Part shown: piece after piece, positions 5,778 through 12,420 of the stretch
Layout of the letters: every line of letters starts with the position of its first letter
How positions within the stretch are numbered: the first letter of the stretch is position 1
NCBI GenBank assembly: GCA_900546355.1
Contig: URCM01000089.1
Span: 1-12,420 of the forward strand
Length of the DNA stretch: 12,420 nt
From: an uncultured Bacteroides sp.
GTDB taxonomy: Bacteria; Bacteroidota; Bacteroidia; Bacteroidales; Bacteroidaceae
Direction: 5' to 3'
Notes under the pieces: model-generated
Database searches by the model: none
What the model was told of the DNA's origin: nothing
What the model saw: the letters and a program-made list of their open reading frames with translations, nothing else
Program-made: the position numbers and the translations under genes

Positions 5778-6605
5778 CTATCCACCGATAGTCTTCATTG
5801 CCACAGGCGCGAAGAAATGGTTCAACGGACCGTGACCCGCTCCGATATGTACGTCTTTTCCAGTCGAAATGCCTTGGTGGACGTATGCTTTGGCTTTGCG
5901 CACCGCTTCGCCGAGCGGTTCTCCCAGGGCGAGGTAAGTGGCAATGGCGGAGGACAGGGTGCAGCCGGTGCCGTGCGTGTTGCGGCTTTCTATTTTGGGG
6001 GAAGAGAACAGGCGGGGCTGCGTTTCTCCTTTTATATATAATACGTCGCACATTTCTTCTTCCTCCAGGTGTCCTCCTTTGACCAGGACGGCCTGGCTCC
6101 CGAAGGCGAGCAGTTCGCGGGCGGCGGCCTCCATTTCGCTCAGGGTGGAAATCTTCTTGCCTGTCAATGCCTCGGCTTCGTGCAGGTTGGGGGTGATAAG
6201 GGTGGCGAGCGGCATCAGGCGGCCGGTTAAAGCCGTGATGGCATCTTCTTCCATCAGCCTGTGTCCGCTGGTTGAAATCATCACGGGGTCGAGCACGGTG
6301 TAATGAGAGGGGTATGCTTCCAGGCTTTCGGCGATGGCGCGGATGGTCCCGGCATCGTTTACCATGCCTATCTTGACGGCGCGCGGGCGGATGTCGGCCA
6401 TCACGGCTTCGATTTGCGCTTTTACGCAGGCGGGCGGCACGGGATGGATGCCCGTCACGCCGCGGGTGTTTTGTACGGTAATGGCGGTGACGGCGCTTGC
6501 CGCGTAGGCTCCCAGTGCCGATATGGTCTTGATGTCGGCTTGTATGCCGGCTCCTCCGCTACAGTCCGAGCCGGCGATGGTGAGTATGCATGGATAATGT
6601 TTCAT
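5778..6605 (-). CDS. thiD: Hydroxymethylpyrimidine / HMP-phosphate kinase
   Basis: A 275-residue ribokinase-superfamily kinase that phosphorylates HMP and HMP-phosphate to HMP pyrophosphate, the pyrimidine half of thiamine. The N-terminal substrate motif TIAGSDCSGGAGIQAD is at 9-24. The mid-protein DPVMISTSGHRL (about 106-117) and ITPNLHEAEALTG (137-149) are family motifs. The catalytic anion hole HGTGCTLSSAIA is at 211-222. Length matches the family. It could also serve pyridoxine-type salvage, as some ThiD proteins do. No other thi gene is in the window, so this is a stand-alone, possibly salvage, copy. The promoter element lies 32 bases upstream, leaving a leader too short for a TPP riboswitch. 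Confidence 0.94.
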   Translation of the reverse strand: MKHYPCILTIAGSDCSGGAGIQADIKTISALGAYAASAVTAITVQNTRGVTGIHPVPPACVKAQIEAVMADIRPRAVKIGMVNDAGTIRAIAESLEAYPSHYTVLDPVMISTSGHRLMEEDAITALTGRLMPLATLITPNLHEAEALTGKKISTLSEMEAAARELLAFGSQAVLVKGGHLEEEEMCDVLYIKGETQPRLFSSPKIESRNTHGTGCTLSSAIATYLALGEPLGEAVRKAKAYVHQGISTGKDVHIGAGHGPLNHFFAPVAMKTIGG

Positions 6606-6636
6606 GTGTTTTTTGTTGTTTGGATGGTTTATGCCG

Positions 6637-6644
6637 CAAAGGTA
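6637..6644 (-). promoter_or_regulatory. -7 element of the thiD promoter
   Basis: The minus strand reads TACCTTTG, an exact TAnnTTTG match 31 bases upstream of the thiD ATG. No clear TTTG lies 19-21 bases further upstream. A perfect 10-base palindrome GGAAATTTCC (6645-6654) abuts the element and could be a regulator site or DNA-shape element. Confidence 0.6.
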
Positions 6645-6664
6645 GGAAATTTCCCGTTACCTTG

Positions 6665-6746
6665 TCCGGCACTGGCCGGAAAGCCTGGCGCATACTTCTT
6701 GTATGAGGTACGATAAAGCTGTTTGAGGTTGTTGTATGATGTATGA
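6665..6746. promoter_or_regulatory. Short hairpins and GTATGA repeats between thiD and xylR
   Basis: Two small inverted repeats lie side by side: TCCGGC-ACTG-GCCGGA (6665-6680) and CATAC-TTCTT-GTATG (6691-6705). GTATGA occurs three times on the plus strand (6701-6706, 6734-6739, 6741-6746). They lie upstream of both divergent promoters, so they are candidate regulatory DNA rather than mRNA structure. Function unknown. Confidence 0.3.
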
Positions 6747-6767
6747 AAACTATTGGATTGAGAAATA

Positions 6768-6781
6768 ATGTTTTATAACAT
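6768..6781 (+). promoter_or_regulatory. Inverted repeat upstream of the xyl promoter, candidate operator
   Basis: ATGTT-TTAT-AACAT is a 5-4-5 inverted repeat ending 19 bases before the -33-like TTTG of the xylR promoter. A site here would suit the xyl regulator or another activator. The binding motif of this regulator family in Bacteroidetes is not one I can confirm from memory. Confidence 0.35.
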
Positions 6782-6800
6782 ATTAAATATTTGTGGTTTT

Positions 6801-6834
6801 TTTGAACAACGTATTGTAAAACTACGTATATTTG
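6801..6834 (+). promoter_or_regulatory. Promoter of the xylose operon
   Basis: TTTG at 6801-6804 and TATATTTG at 6827-6834 are separated by 22 bases, one more than the usual range. Transcription would start near 6841, giving a leader of only about 15 bases before the xylR ATG. The region between the elements has CGTAT twice (6810-6814, 6826-6830), a possible regulator contact. Confidence 0.6.
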
Positions 6835-6855
6835 CGGTGTTAAAAGAAAACAAAG

Positions 6856-7593
6856 ATGGAAAAGCAGGCCGGAAATAACCAATTGATAGATGTGCATGTG
6901 TCGGTAGACTGTGCGGTCATCGGATTTGACGGGGAACAGTTCCGGGTGCTTTTGGTCAAGCAGGTAGGCAAGCGGACGGACAGCGCGTTCAATGACTGGA
7001 AGCTTCCGGGGAGTCCGATTTACGTGGATGAAGACTTGGACGAGGCGGCGAAACGGGTGCTGACCGAGCTGGCCGGATTGAAGAACGTCCGGATGAACCA
7101 GTTCAAGGCGTACGGGTCGAAGGACCGTATGGCCGACCCCCGCGACGTGATGTGGCTGGAGCACTTCCACCTGATAAAGGAAGGGAAGGTGGGGCGGATC
7201 GTGACGATAGCCTATCTCGCCCTGCTGAAGATAGACCAGCGCAACAAGCGGCTTTCGGCCACGTATGACGCGCGGTGGACGCCGGTGTCGGAAGTGGGAC
7301 CGCTGGCGTTCGACCACAACCGGATACTGAAAGACGCGATGGAGGTGATCCGCCATTACGTGGAGGCTTCCCCTTCGGTGATGTTCGACCTCCTGCCGCG
7401 GAAGTTCACCGCGGCGCAGCTCCGGGTGCTTTTCCAGTTGGTGTACAACAAGGAGTTCGACGTGCGCAACTTCCATAAAAAGATGGCGCAGATGCCATAC
7501 GTCGTGCCACTGGAAGAAAAAGAAAAGGGAGTGGCCCACCGGGCTGCCCGGTATTACCGTTTCGACAGGAAAATATATAATAAGTATAAATGA
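6856..7593 (+). CDS. xylR: NUDIX-type (NrtR-like) transcriptional regulator of xylose use
   Basis: A 245-residue regulator with an N-terminal NUDIX domain (about 10-150) and a C-terminal winged helix (about 176-245, opening LLPRKFTAAQLRVLFQLVY). The NUDIX box is degenerate: where REUxEExGU is expected the protein has RVLTELAGL (67-75), so two of the three metal-binding glutamates are absent and hydrolase activity is unlikely. This fits NrtR-family regulators that use a dead NUDIX fold to sense a ligand; the Bacteroides thetaiotaomicron arabinose regulator AraR is of this kind. It is first in the operon, 18 bases before xylB, so its effector is probably a sugar or phosphorylated intermediate of xylose metabolism. 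Whether it represses or activates, and its ligand, cannot be read from the sequence. Many databases label such proteins simply as NUDIX hydrolases. Confidence 0.85.
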   Translation: MEKQAGNNQLIDVHVSVDCAVIGFDGEQFRVLLVKQVGKRTDSAFNDWKLPGSPIYVDEDLDEAAKRVLTELAGLKNVRMNQFKAYGSKDRMADPRDVMWLEHFHLIKEGKVGRIVTIAYLALLKIDQRNKRLSATYDARWTPVSEVGPLAFDHNRILKDAMEVIRHYVEASPSVMFDLLPRKFTAAQLRVLFQLVYNKEFDVRNFHKKMAQMPYVVPLEEKEKGVAHRAARYYRFDRKIYNKYK

Positions 7594-7611
7594 TTAAAAA
7601 ACTGTAGTGTT

Positions 7612-9102
7612 ATGTATTTGTTAGGGTATGATATAGGAAGTTCTTCGGTGAAGGCCAGCCTGGTGGACGCCGAGACAGGTAAATGTGTGGCTTCGGCTTT
7701 CTATCCGAAAACGGAAGCGGAGATTATCGCCGTCCGTCCGGGATGGGCTGAACAGAAGCCGGAAATGTGGTGGGCCAACTTGAAGTTGGCTACGGAAGCT
7801 ATCATGGACGCGAGCGGGGCGAAGAAGGAAGAAATCGCCGCTATCGGCATTTCTTACCAGATGCACGGGCTGGTTTGTGTGGACAAGCAGCAGCGGGTGC
7901 TCCGTCCGGCCATCATCTGGTGTGATTCGCGCGCCGTCCCTTACGGCGAGAAAGCTTTCCAGGCGTTGGGCGAAGAGAAATGCCTTTCGCACCTGCTGAA
8001 CTCTCCGGGCAATTTTACCGCTTCGAAGCTGGCCTGGGTCAAGGAGAACGAACCGGAAATATTCTCTCAAATCGACAAAATCATGCTGCCGGGCGATTAT
8101 ATCGCCATGCGCCTGACGGGCGAGGTATGCACGACGGTATCGGGCCTGTCGGAAGGCATGTTCTGGGATTTCAAGGCGGACGATGTCGCCCAGTTCCTGC
8201 TGGATTATTATGGTTTCGACCGTTCGCTGATAGCCGATATCCGCCCTACTTTCTCCGAGCAGGGAAGGGTGACCGCCCTTGCCGCCGCCGAATTAGGCCT
8301 GAAGGAAGGCACCCCGGTGACTTACCGCGCGGGCGACCAGCCGAATAACGCGCTCTCCCTGAATGTGTTCAACCCGGGTGAAATCGCTTCTACGGCGGGC
8401 ACGTCGGGAGTGGTTTATGGCGTGAACGGTTCGGTGAATTACGATCCCCAGTCGCGCGTGAACACGTTTGCCCATGTAAACCATGCGGCCGGGCAGACCC
8501 GTCTGGGCGTATTGCTCTGCATCAACGGTACAGGCATCCTGAACTCGTGGATAAAGCGTACGGTCGTGCCCGAAGGCGTTTCATACGCCGAGATGAACGA
8601 CCTTGCCGCCCAGGCTCCTATCGGCTCGGGAGGCGTAAGCATCCTTCCTTTCGGCAACGGGGCGGAACGCATGCTTCAGAACCGGGAGACGGGATGCTCT
8701 ATCCACGGAGTGAATTTCAACCTCCATACGCGCAACCATATCATCCGCGCGGCACAGGAAGGCATCGTGTTCTCGTTCAAGTATGGCATCGACATCATGA
8801 AAGGCATGGGCATGGATGTGCGGAAAATCCATGCGGGACACGCCAATATGTTCCTCAGCCCGATATTCCGCGACACGCTGGCGGGCGTGACGGGCGCGAC
8901 CATTGAACTGTATGATACCGACGGCTCGGTAGGCGCGGCGAAAGGCGCGGGCATGGGCGCAGGCATCTATAAGGACAATGACGAGGCGTTCGCTACGCTG
9001 GACAAGCTGGCGGTCATCGAACCGGACGCAGCCAACCGGGCGGCATACGAGGACGCCTACCAACGCTGGCTGGAACGCATGCAGAAAATAGTAACCAAAT
9101 AA
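7612..9102 (+). CDS. xylB: Xylulokinase (FGGY family)
   Basis: A 496-residue cytoplasmic kinase that converts D-xylulose and ATP to D-xylulose 5-phosphate, feeding the pentose phosphate pathway. The N-terminal ATPase-fold motif is YDIGSSSVKASLVD (6-19). The xylulokinase signature SYQMHGLVCVD lies at 81-91 and IIWCDSRA at 101-108. The probable catalytic base is D242 in RAGDQPNNALS. The phosphate-binding TAGTSGVVYG is at 261-270. Length is close to the E. coli enzyme. ATG at 7612 follows an AT-rich spacer of 18 bases after xylR, so the genes are co-transcribed. Position directly ahead of xylose isomerase supports xylulose as the substrate over other FGGY sugars such as ribulose, glycerol or gluconate. 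Confidence 0.95.
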   Translation: MYLLGYDIGSSSVKASLVDAETGKCVASAFYPKTEAEIIAVRPGWAEQKPEMWWANLKLATEAIMDASGAKKEEIAAIGISYQMHGLVCVDKQQRVLRPAIIWCDSRAVPYGEKAFQALGEEKCLSHLLNSPGNFTASKLAWVKENEPEIFSQIDKIMLPGDYIAMRLTGEVCTTVSGLSEGMFWDFKADDVAQFLLDYYGFDRSLIADIRPTFSEQGRVTALAAAELGLKEGTPVTYRAGDQPNNALSLNVFNPGEIASTAGTSGVVYGVNGSVNYDPQSRVNTFAHVNHAAGQTRLGVLLCINGTGILNSWIKRTVVPEGVSYAEMNDLAAQAPIGSGGVSILPFGNGAERMLQNRETGCSIHGVNFNLHTRNHIIRAAQEGIVFSFKYGIDIMKGMGMDVRKIHAGHANMFLSPIFRDTLAGVTGATIELYDTDGSVGAAKGAGMGAGIYKDNDEAFATLDKLAVIEPDAANRAAYEDAYQRWLERMQKIVTK

Positions 9103-9134
9103 TCACATTTCATTAACTTTTAAACAAAAAAACT

Positions 9135-10451
9135 ATGGCAACAAAAGAGTATTTTCCTGGTATCGGTAAAATCAAATTCGAAGGTGTAGAAAGCAAGAAC
9201 CCGTTGGCTTTCCGTTATTATGACCCCGAAAGAGTGGTAATGGGAAAGAAGATGAAAGACTGGTTGAAATTCTCCATGGCTTGGTGGCACACGTTGTGCG
9301 CTGAAGGCGGCGACCAGTTCGGAGGCGGCACGAAGCAGTTCCCCTGGAAAGGAAACCCCGACAAGGTACAGGCTGCTAAGGACAAGGCTGACGCAGGCTT
9401 CGAAATCATGCAGAAAATCGGTATCGAATATTACTGCTTCCACGATGTAGACCTCTGCGACGAAGCAGACACGATTGAAGAATACGAAGCGAACATGAAG
9501 GAAATCGTGGCTTACCTGAAACAGAAACAAGCCGAAACAGGCATCAAGCTGCTGTGGGGTACGGCCAACGTATTCGGCCACGCGCGTTACATGAACGGTG
9601 CCGCCACCAATCCGGACTTCGACGTGGTAGCCCGTGCTGCCGTCCAAATCAAGAACGCTATCGACGCTACTATCGAACTGGGTGGTACCAACTATGTGTT
9701 CTGGGGCGGACGTGAAGGCTATATGTCGTTGCTGAACACCGACCAGAAACGTGAAAAAGAACACTTGGCGCAGATGTTGACCATCGCCCGCGACTATGCA
9801 CGCGCCAAAGGCTTTACCGGTACCTTCCTGATTGAGCCGAAACCGATGGAACCGACCAAGCACCAGTATGACGTGGATACTGAAACCGTAGTAGGTTTCT
9901 TGAAGGCCCACAATCTGGACAAGGACTTCAAGGTAAATATCGAAGTAAACCACGCTACCTTGGCCGGCCATACCTTCGAACATGAATTGTGCGTAGCTGT
10001 AGACAACGGCATGCTGGGTTCTATCGACGCCAACCGCGGTGATTACCAAAACGGATGGGATACCGACCAGTTCCCGATTGACAACTACGAACTGACCCAG
10101 GCCATGATGCAGATTATCCGCAACGGCGGTCTGGGCAACGGCGGTACGAACTTCGACGCCAAGACCCGTCGCAACTCTACCGACTTGGAAGATATCTTCA
10201 TCGCCCACATCGCAGGTATGGACGTGATGGCTCGCGCATTGCTGAGTGCAGCCAAATTGCTGGAAGAATCTCCTTACAAGAAGATGCTGGCCGACCGCTA
10301 CGCGTCGTTCGATTCTGGCAAAGGCAAAGAATTTGAAGAAGGCAAGCTGACCCTGGAAGACGTTGTGGCATACGCCAAGACGGTAGGCGAGCCGAAACAG
10401 ACCAGCGGCAAGCAAGAATTGTATGAAGCAATCCTGAACATGTATTGCTAA
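9135..10451 (+). CDS. xylA: Xylose isomerase (class II)
   Basis: A 438-residue metal-dependent TIM-barrel enzyme that converts D-xylose to D-xylulose. Active-site residues are in place: H103 and D106 in CFHDVDL, the VFWGGREGY signature at 188-196, E234 and K236 in [14 protein letters not shown], and metal ligands E270, H273, D298, D309, D311 and D341. The 40-residue N-terminal extension makes it the longer class II type found in Bacteroides and E. coli. ATG at 9135 follows an A-rich leader 32 bases after xylB. Codon use is more uniform than in neighbouring genes (many AAA/AAG, GAA, GCT, CTG), as expected for a highly expressed enzyme. Class II enzymes of gut Bacteroides are known to work well in yeast, but nothing here says how this copy performs. 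Confidence 0.97.
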   Translation: MATKEYFPGIGKIKFEGVESKNPLAFRYYDPERVVMGKKMKDWLKFSMAWWHTLCAEGGDQFGGGTKQFPWKGNPDKVQAAKDKADAGFEIMQKIGIEYYCFHDVDLCDEADTIEEYEANMKEIVAYLKQKQAETGIKLLWGTANVFGHARYMNGAATNPDFDVVARAAVQIKNAIDATIELGGTNYVFWGGREGYMSLLNTDQKREKEHLAQMLTIARDYARAKGFTGTFLIEPKPMEPTKHQYDVDTETVVGFLKAHNLDKDFKVNIEVNHATLAGHTFEHELCVAVDNGMLGSIDANRGDYQNGWDTDQFPIDNYELTQAMMQIIRNGGLGNGGTNFDAKTRRNSTDLEDIFIAHIAGMDVMARALLSAAKLLEESPYKKMLADRYASFDSGKGKEFEEGKLTLEDVVAYAKTVGEPKQTSGKQELYEAILNMYC

Positions 10452-10453
10452 TT

Positions 10454-10540
10454 AAATGAAGAATGAAGGACGGAGGATGAGGAAGCGGCAGGCATCTGCT
10501 TATTCTTCATTCTTCATTCTTCATTTTTTTTGTCCTTCAT
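10454..10540 (+). promoter_or_regulatory. Terminator-like hairpin with alternative pairings between xylA and xylE
   Basis: AAATGAAGAATGAAG (10454-10468) is perfectly complementary to CTTCATTCTTCATTT (10512-10526). The right arm runs into eight T (10524-10531), as in an intrinsic terminator, though the 43-base loop is long. A second pairing, ATGAAGGAC (10463-10471) with GTCCTTCAT (10532-10540), uses part of the same left arm and so competes. The right side also carries three TTCATTC-type tandem units. It could lower transcription into xylE relative to xylA or mark a 3' end. Confidence 0.5.
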
Positions 10541-10566
10541 CCTTTACCTTATTTGTTTTTAATATC

Positions 10567-12039
10567 ATGGATTACGCTGAAAAAGGAAGTAAAACTTATC
10601 TTTTTACGATTGTGCTTGTAGCCGTATTGGGAGGGCTTCTCTTCGGATACGATACGGCGGTCATTTCCGGTGCTGAAAAGGGCTTGCAGGCGTTTTTTTT
10701 AGGGGCGGATGATTTTGTGTATACGGACGGGTGGCACGGCTTTACCTGTGCCAGCGCGTTGATAGGCTGTATCATCGGTAGTGCCGTTTCGGGCTATATG
10801 GCGTCGAACTGGGGGCGCAAGAATTCGCTTATCTTTGCCGGCGTCATGTTCTTCATTTCGGCTATGGGCTCGATGGTACCTGAATTCTTGTTTTTCGAGC
10901 ATGGGGTGCCGACTTATCCGTTGCTTATCGCTTTTAATATTTATCGTGTCATAGGAGGAGTAGGGGTAGGGCTTGCTTCGGCTATCTGCCCGATGTATAT
11001 CGCCGAGGTGGCTCCGTCTAATATCCGCGGCACGCTGGTATCGTGGAACCAGTTTGCCATTATCTTCGGCCAGCTGGTGGTTTACATGGTGAACTTCTTC
11101 ATCCTGGGCGACCATACCAATCCGGTCATCGAGTCTATCGGGCAAGGCATCAATGCCGTGGCTCCGGGTAGCGACCCGTGGACGATTTCTACCGGATGGC
11201 GTTACATGTTCGGTAGCGAGGCGGTGCCGGCCGGGCTTTTCGCCTTGTTGATTTGTTTCGTACCCGAAACTCCCCGTTACCTGGTCATGGCAGGACAGGA
11301 CAATAAGGCGCTGGCGGTGCTTTGTAAAATCAATGGCAAGGCGGAGGGCGCCAATATCTTGGACGAAATCAAGAACACCATTACCGAGAAGACCGAGAAG
11401 GTGTTTACTTACGGGGTGCTCGTCATTTTTGTAGGCATCATGCTGAGTGTGTTCCAGCAGGCCGTAGGCATCAATGCGGTGCTTTATTACGCGCCGCGTA
11501 TCTTTGGCGATATGGGGATGGAAAACCCGATGATGCAGACCATCATCATGGGCGTCGTCAATATCCTGTTTACGCTTATCGCTATCTTTACGGTAGAAAA
11601 GTGGGGACGCAAGCCGTTACTTGTCACGGGGTCCGCCGGTATGGCGGTAGGGGCTTTCGGCGTGGCAGTGACTTTCGGCCATGCAGGCCTGGAGCTGGTC
11701 ACCATGCTCAGCATCATGGTTTACAGTGCTTCGTTCATGATGTCGTGGGGGCCTATCTGCTGGGTGCTTATTTCCGAGATTTTCCCCAACACCATCCGTG
11801 GCGCGGCGGTGGCTATCGCCGTGGCTTTCCAGTGGATATTCAACTGGATTGTAAGTGCCTCGTTCGTACCGATGTTTAACATGCAGACAAGTGCCGACCC
11901 CAATTTCGGCCATTGGTTTACGTACGGGCTATACGGTGTCATCTGCGTGCTTGCCGCTTTGTTCGTATGGCGGTTGGTACCCGAGACCAAGGGAAAGACC
12001 TTGGAAGACATGAGCAATCTTTGGAAGAACCGGAAGTGA
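10567..12039 (+). CDS. xylE: D-xylose-proton symporter (MFS sugar porter)
   Basis: A 490-residue inner-membrane transporter with about 12 membrane helices that imports D-xylose with protons. The open frame extends back to 10456, but the start at 10567 (MDYAEKGSKTYLF) is preferred: it gives almost exactly the E. coli XylE length and the upstream part reads through an intergenic repeat. Sugar-porter motifs are GGLLFGYDTAVISGA (22-36), NWGRK (81-85), CPMYIAEVAPSNIRG (141-155), VPETPRYL (232-239), WGRKP (346-350) and PETKGKTLEDM (472-482). Residues matching the E. coli XylE sugar site are kept: Q162, Q169, Q297, Q298, N303, W394, Q422 and W423. D29, the site of proton coupling in XylE, is also present. 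It ends the xyl operon, 115 bases after xylA. Xylose is the most likely substrate from both residues and context. Confidence 0.93.
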   Translation: MDYAEKGSKTYLFTIVLVAVLGGLLFGYDTAVISGAEKGLQAFFLGADDFVYTDGWHGFTCASALIGCIIGSAVSGYMASNWGRKNSLIFAGVMFFISAMGSMVPEFLFFEHGVPTYPLLIAFNIYRVIGGVGVGLASAICPMYIAEVAPSNIRGTLVSWNQFAIIFGQLVVYMVNFFILGDHTNPVIESIGQGINAVAPGSDPWTISTGWRYMFGSEAVPAGLFALLICFVPETPRYLVMAGQDNKALAVLCKINGKAEGANILDEIKNTITEKTEKVFTYGVLVIFVGIMLSVFQQAVGINAVLYYAPRIFGDMGMENPMMQTIIMGVVNILFTLIAIFTVEKWGRKPLLVTGSAGMAVGAFGVAVTFGHAGLELVTMLSIMVYSASFMMSWGPICWVLISEIFPNTIRGAAVAIAVAFQWIFNWIVSASFVPMFNMQTSADPNFGHWFTYGLYGVICVLAALFVWRLVPETKGKTLEDMSNLWKNRK

Positions 12040-12129
12040 TTTTTCGCTTTTGGCGATACACCGGTTCATGCCCCGCTAAACGGATGCATTGGATGGGGTA
12101 AAATAAAATGGGTTCGCGAAAAAAACCGG

Positions 12130-12204
12130 ACGCGGGGACGCAAAGGTGTGGAGGACTGTCTTAGGGAAGGCAAAAGTAAGCTCCACGCTTTCGCGTCTCC
12201 GCGT
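12130..12204. repeat. Octamer-periodic inverted repeat, divergent copy 3
   Basis: The left arm 12130-12153 and right arm 12181-12204 pair over 24 bases with 20 matches; all four differences are transitions. The right arm divides into CTCCACGC, TTTCGCGT, CTCCGCGT, the same 8-base CTCYGYGY pattern as copies 1 and 2 with different bases at the Y positions. The 27-base loop is unrelated to the spacers of the other copies. It lies 90 bases after the xylE stop and could be the 3' end structure of the operon. Confidence 0.6.
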
Positions 12205-12420
12205 TTGTGTCCACAGGATCCGTATGGGAAACTGTTTTTGGGGGCAATGCATTTCCGATGGGCTATGGAATCAAACAATCTTTAAAGGTCTTGTGTTAAA
12301 AAAAAGAAAGCCCGGCATTTTTTTTCTTTATTTGTATTAGAAACTGTTTTGAATTTCTACAAAATGTTTTTCTTGTCTTGATGTATTCGTTTTCGTGTGT
12401 GCTTTGGGCGATTTTTTGGT
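12205..12420. other. AT-rich intergenic end of the window
   Basis: No credible gene is seen. GAAACTGTTTT occurs twice as a direct repeat (12228-12238 and 12340-12350). Runs of A (about 12299-12305) and T (12319-12325) flank GCCCGGC and could form a weak hairpin. No TAnnTTTG promoter with a matching TTTG was found before the window ends. Confidence 0.4.

Noticed and set aside
6606..6650. TPP riboswitch ahead of thiD
   Set aside because: The predicted leader is only about 25 bases and no conserved TPP aptamer segments such as CTGAGA are present on the minus strand.
6559..7539. A 326-codon reverse frame across the thiD-xylR intergenic region
   Set aside because: It overlaps the start of thiD and is antisense to xylR, has low-complexity His/Arg-rich translation, and crosses both divergent promoters.
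9120..10415. A 431-codon open frame antisense to xylA
   Set aside because: The plus-strand frame is an unmistakable xylose isomerase with all active-site residues; the antisense frame is a by-product of its codon bias and has no recognisable domain.
10456..10566. N-terminal extension of the transporter frame
   Set aside because: It translates the hairpin repeat, has no homology to sugar porters, and starting at 10567 restores the XylE-like length and N-terminus.
12146..12340. A 64-codon frame at the right end
   Set aside because: It reads through the inverted repeat copy 3 and has no recognisable features or good start context.

Overview
The window looks like a chromosomal segment from a Bacteroidales gut bacterium (Bacteroides/Phocaeicola type). 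The evidence is: promoter elements of the Bacteroidetes TTTG / TAnnTTTG form (such as TACCTTTG ahead of fabD and thiD), A-rich leaders without Shine-Dalgarno sites, short lipoprotein signals on surface proteins, a 31-codon 'smalltalk' small gene, and a xylose operon headed by a NUDIX-type (NrtR-like) regulator. The species cannot be named from this sequence alone.

Layout. (1) 100-1280: a peroxide-defence pair, a PerR-type Fur-family regulator with a palindromic operator just downstream of its own promoter, followed by a reverse rubrerythrin and a strong terminator. (2) 1281-1978: a 700-base stretch with no ordinary gene. It holds a structured GC-rich hairpin, an intergenic repeat built from 8-base units, a 21-base direct repeat, the orphan small gene, and a MITE-like element with 21-base terminal inverted repeats. 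(3) 1979-4608: a two-gene operon, a lipoprotein C10 (streptopain-like) cysteine protease overlapping by 4 bases a lipoprotein serpin. A bidirectional terminator separates it from the minus-strand genes. (4) 4679-6605, minus strand: fabD (malonyl-CoA:ACP transacylase) and thiD (HMP/HMP-P kinase), each with its own TACCTTTG promoter, separated by a second copy of the octamer repeat. (5) 6800-12039: the xylose operon, in order NUDIX-type regulator xylR, xylulokinase xylB, xylose isomerase xylA and proton-sugar symporter xylE. A terminator-like hairpin lies between xylA and xylE. (6) 12040-12420: a third relative of the octamer repeat and otherwise AT-rich intergenic DNA.

How it works together. 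XylE would import D-xylose, XylA isomerises it to D-xylulose, XylB phosphorylates it for the pentose phosphate pathway, and the NUDIX-domain regulator probably senses a pathway sugar or metabolite. The PerR/rubrerythrin pair would detect peroxide and reduce it. The most unusual item is the protease-serpin operon: a surface cysteine protease translationally coupled to a potential suicide inhibitor, with a sharp change of base composition at their junction. The second is the 8-base-periodic inverted repeat family, present at three loci with conserved spacer and tail sequence at two of them. I saw no CRISPR array, tRNA, rRNA or intact transposase.
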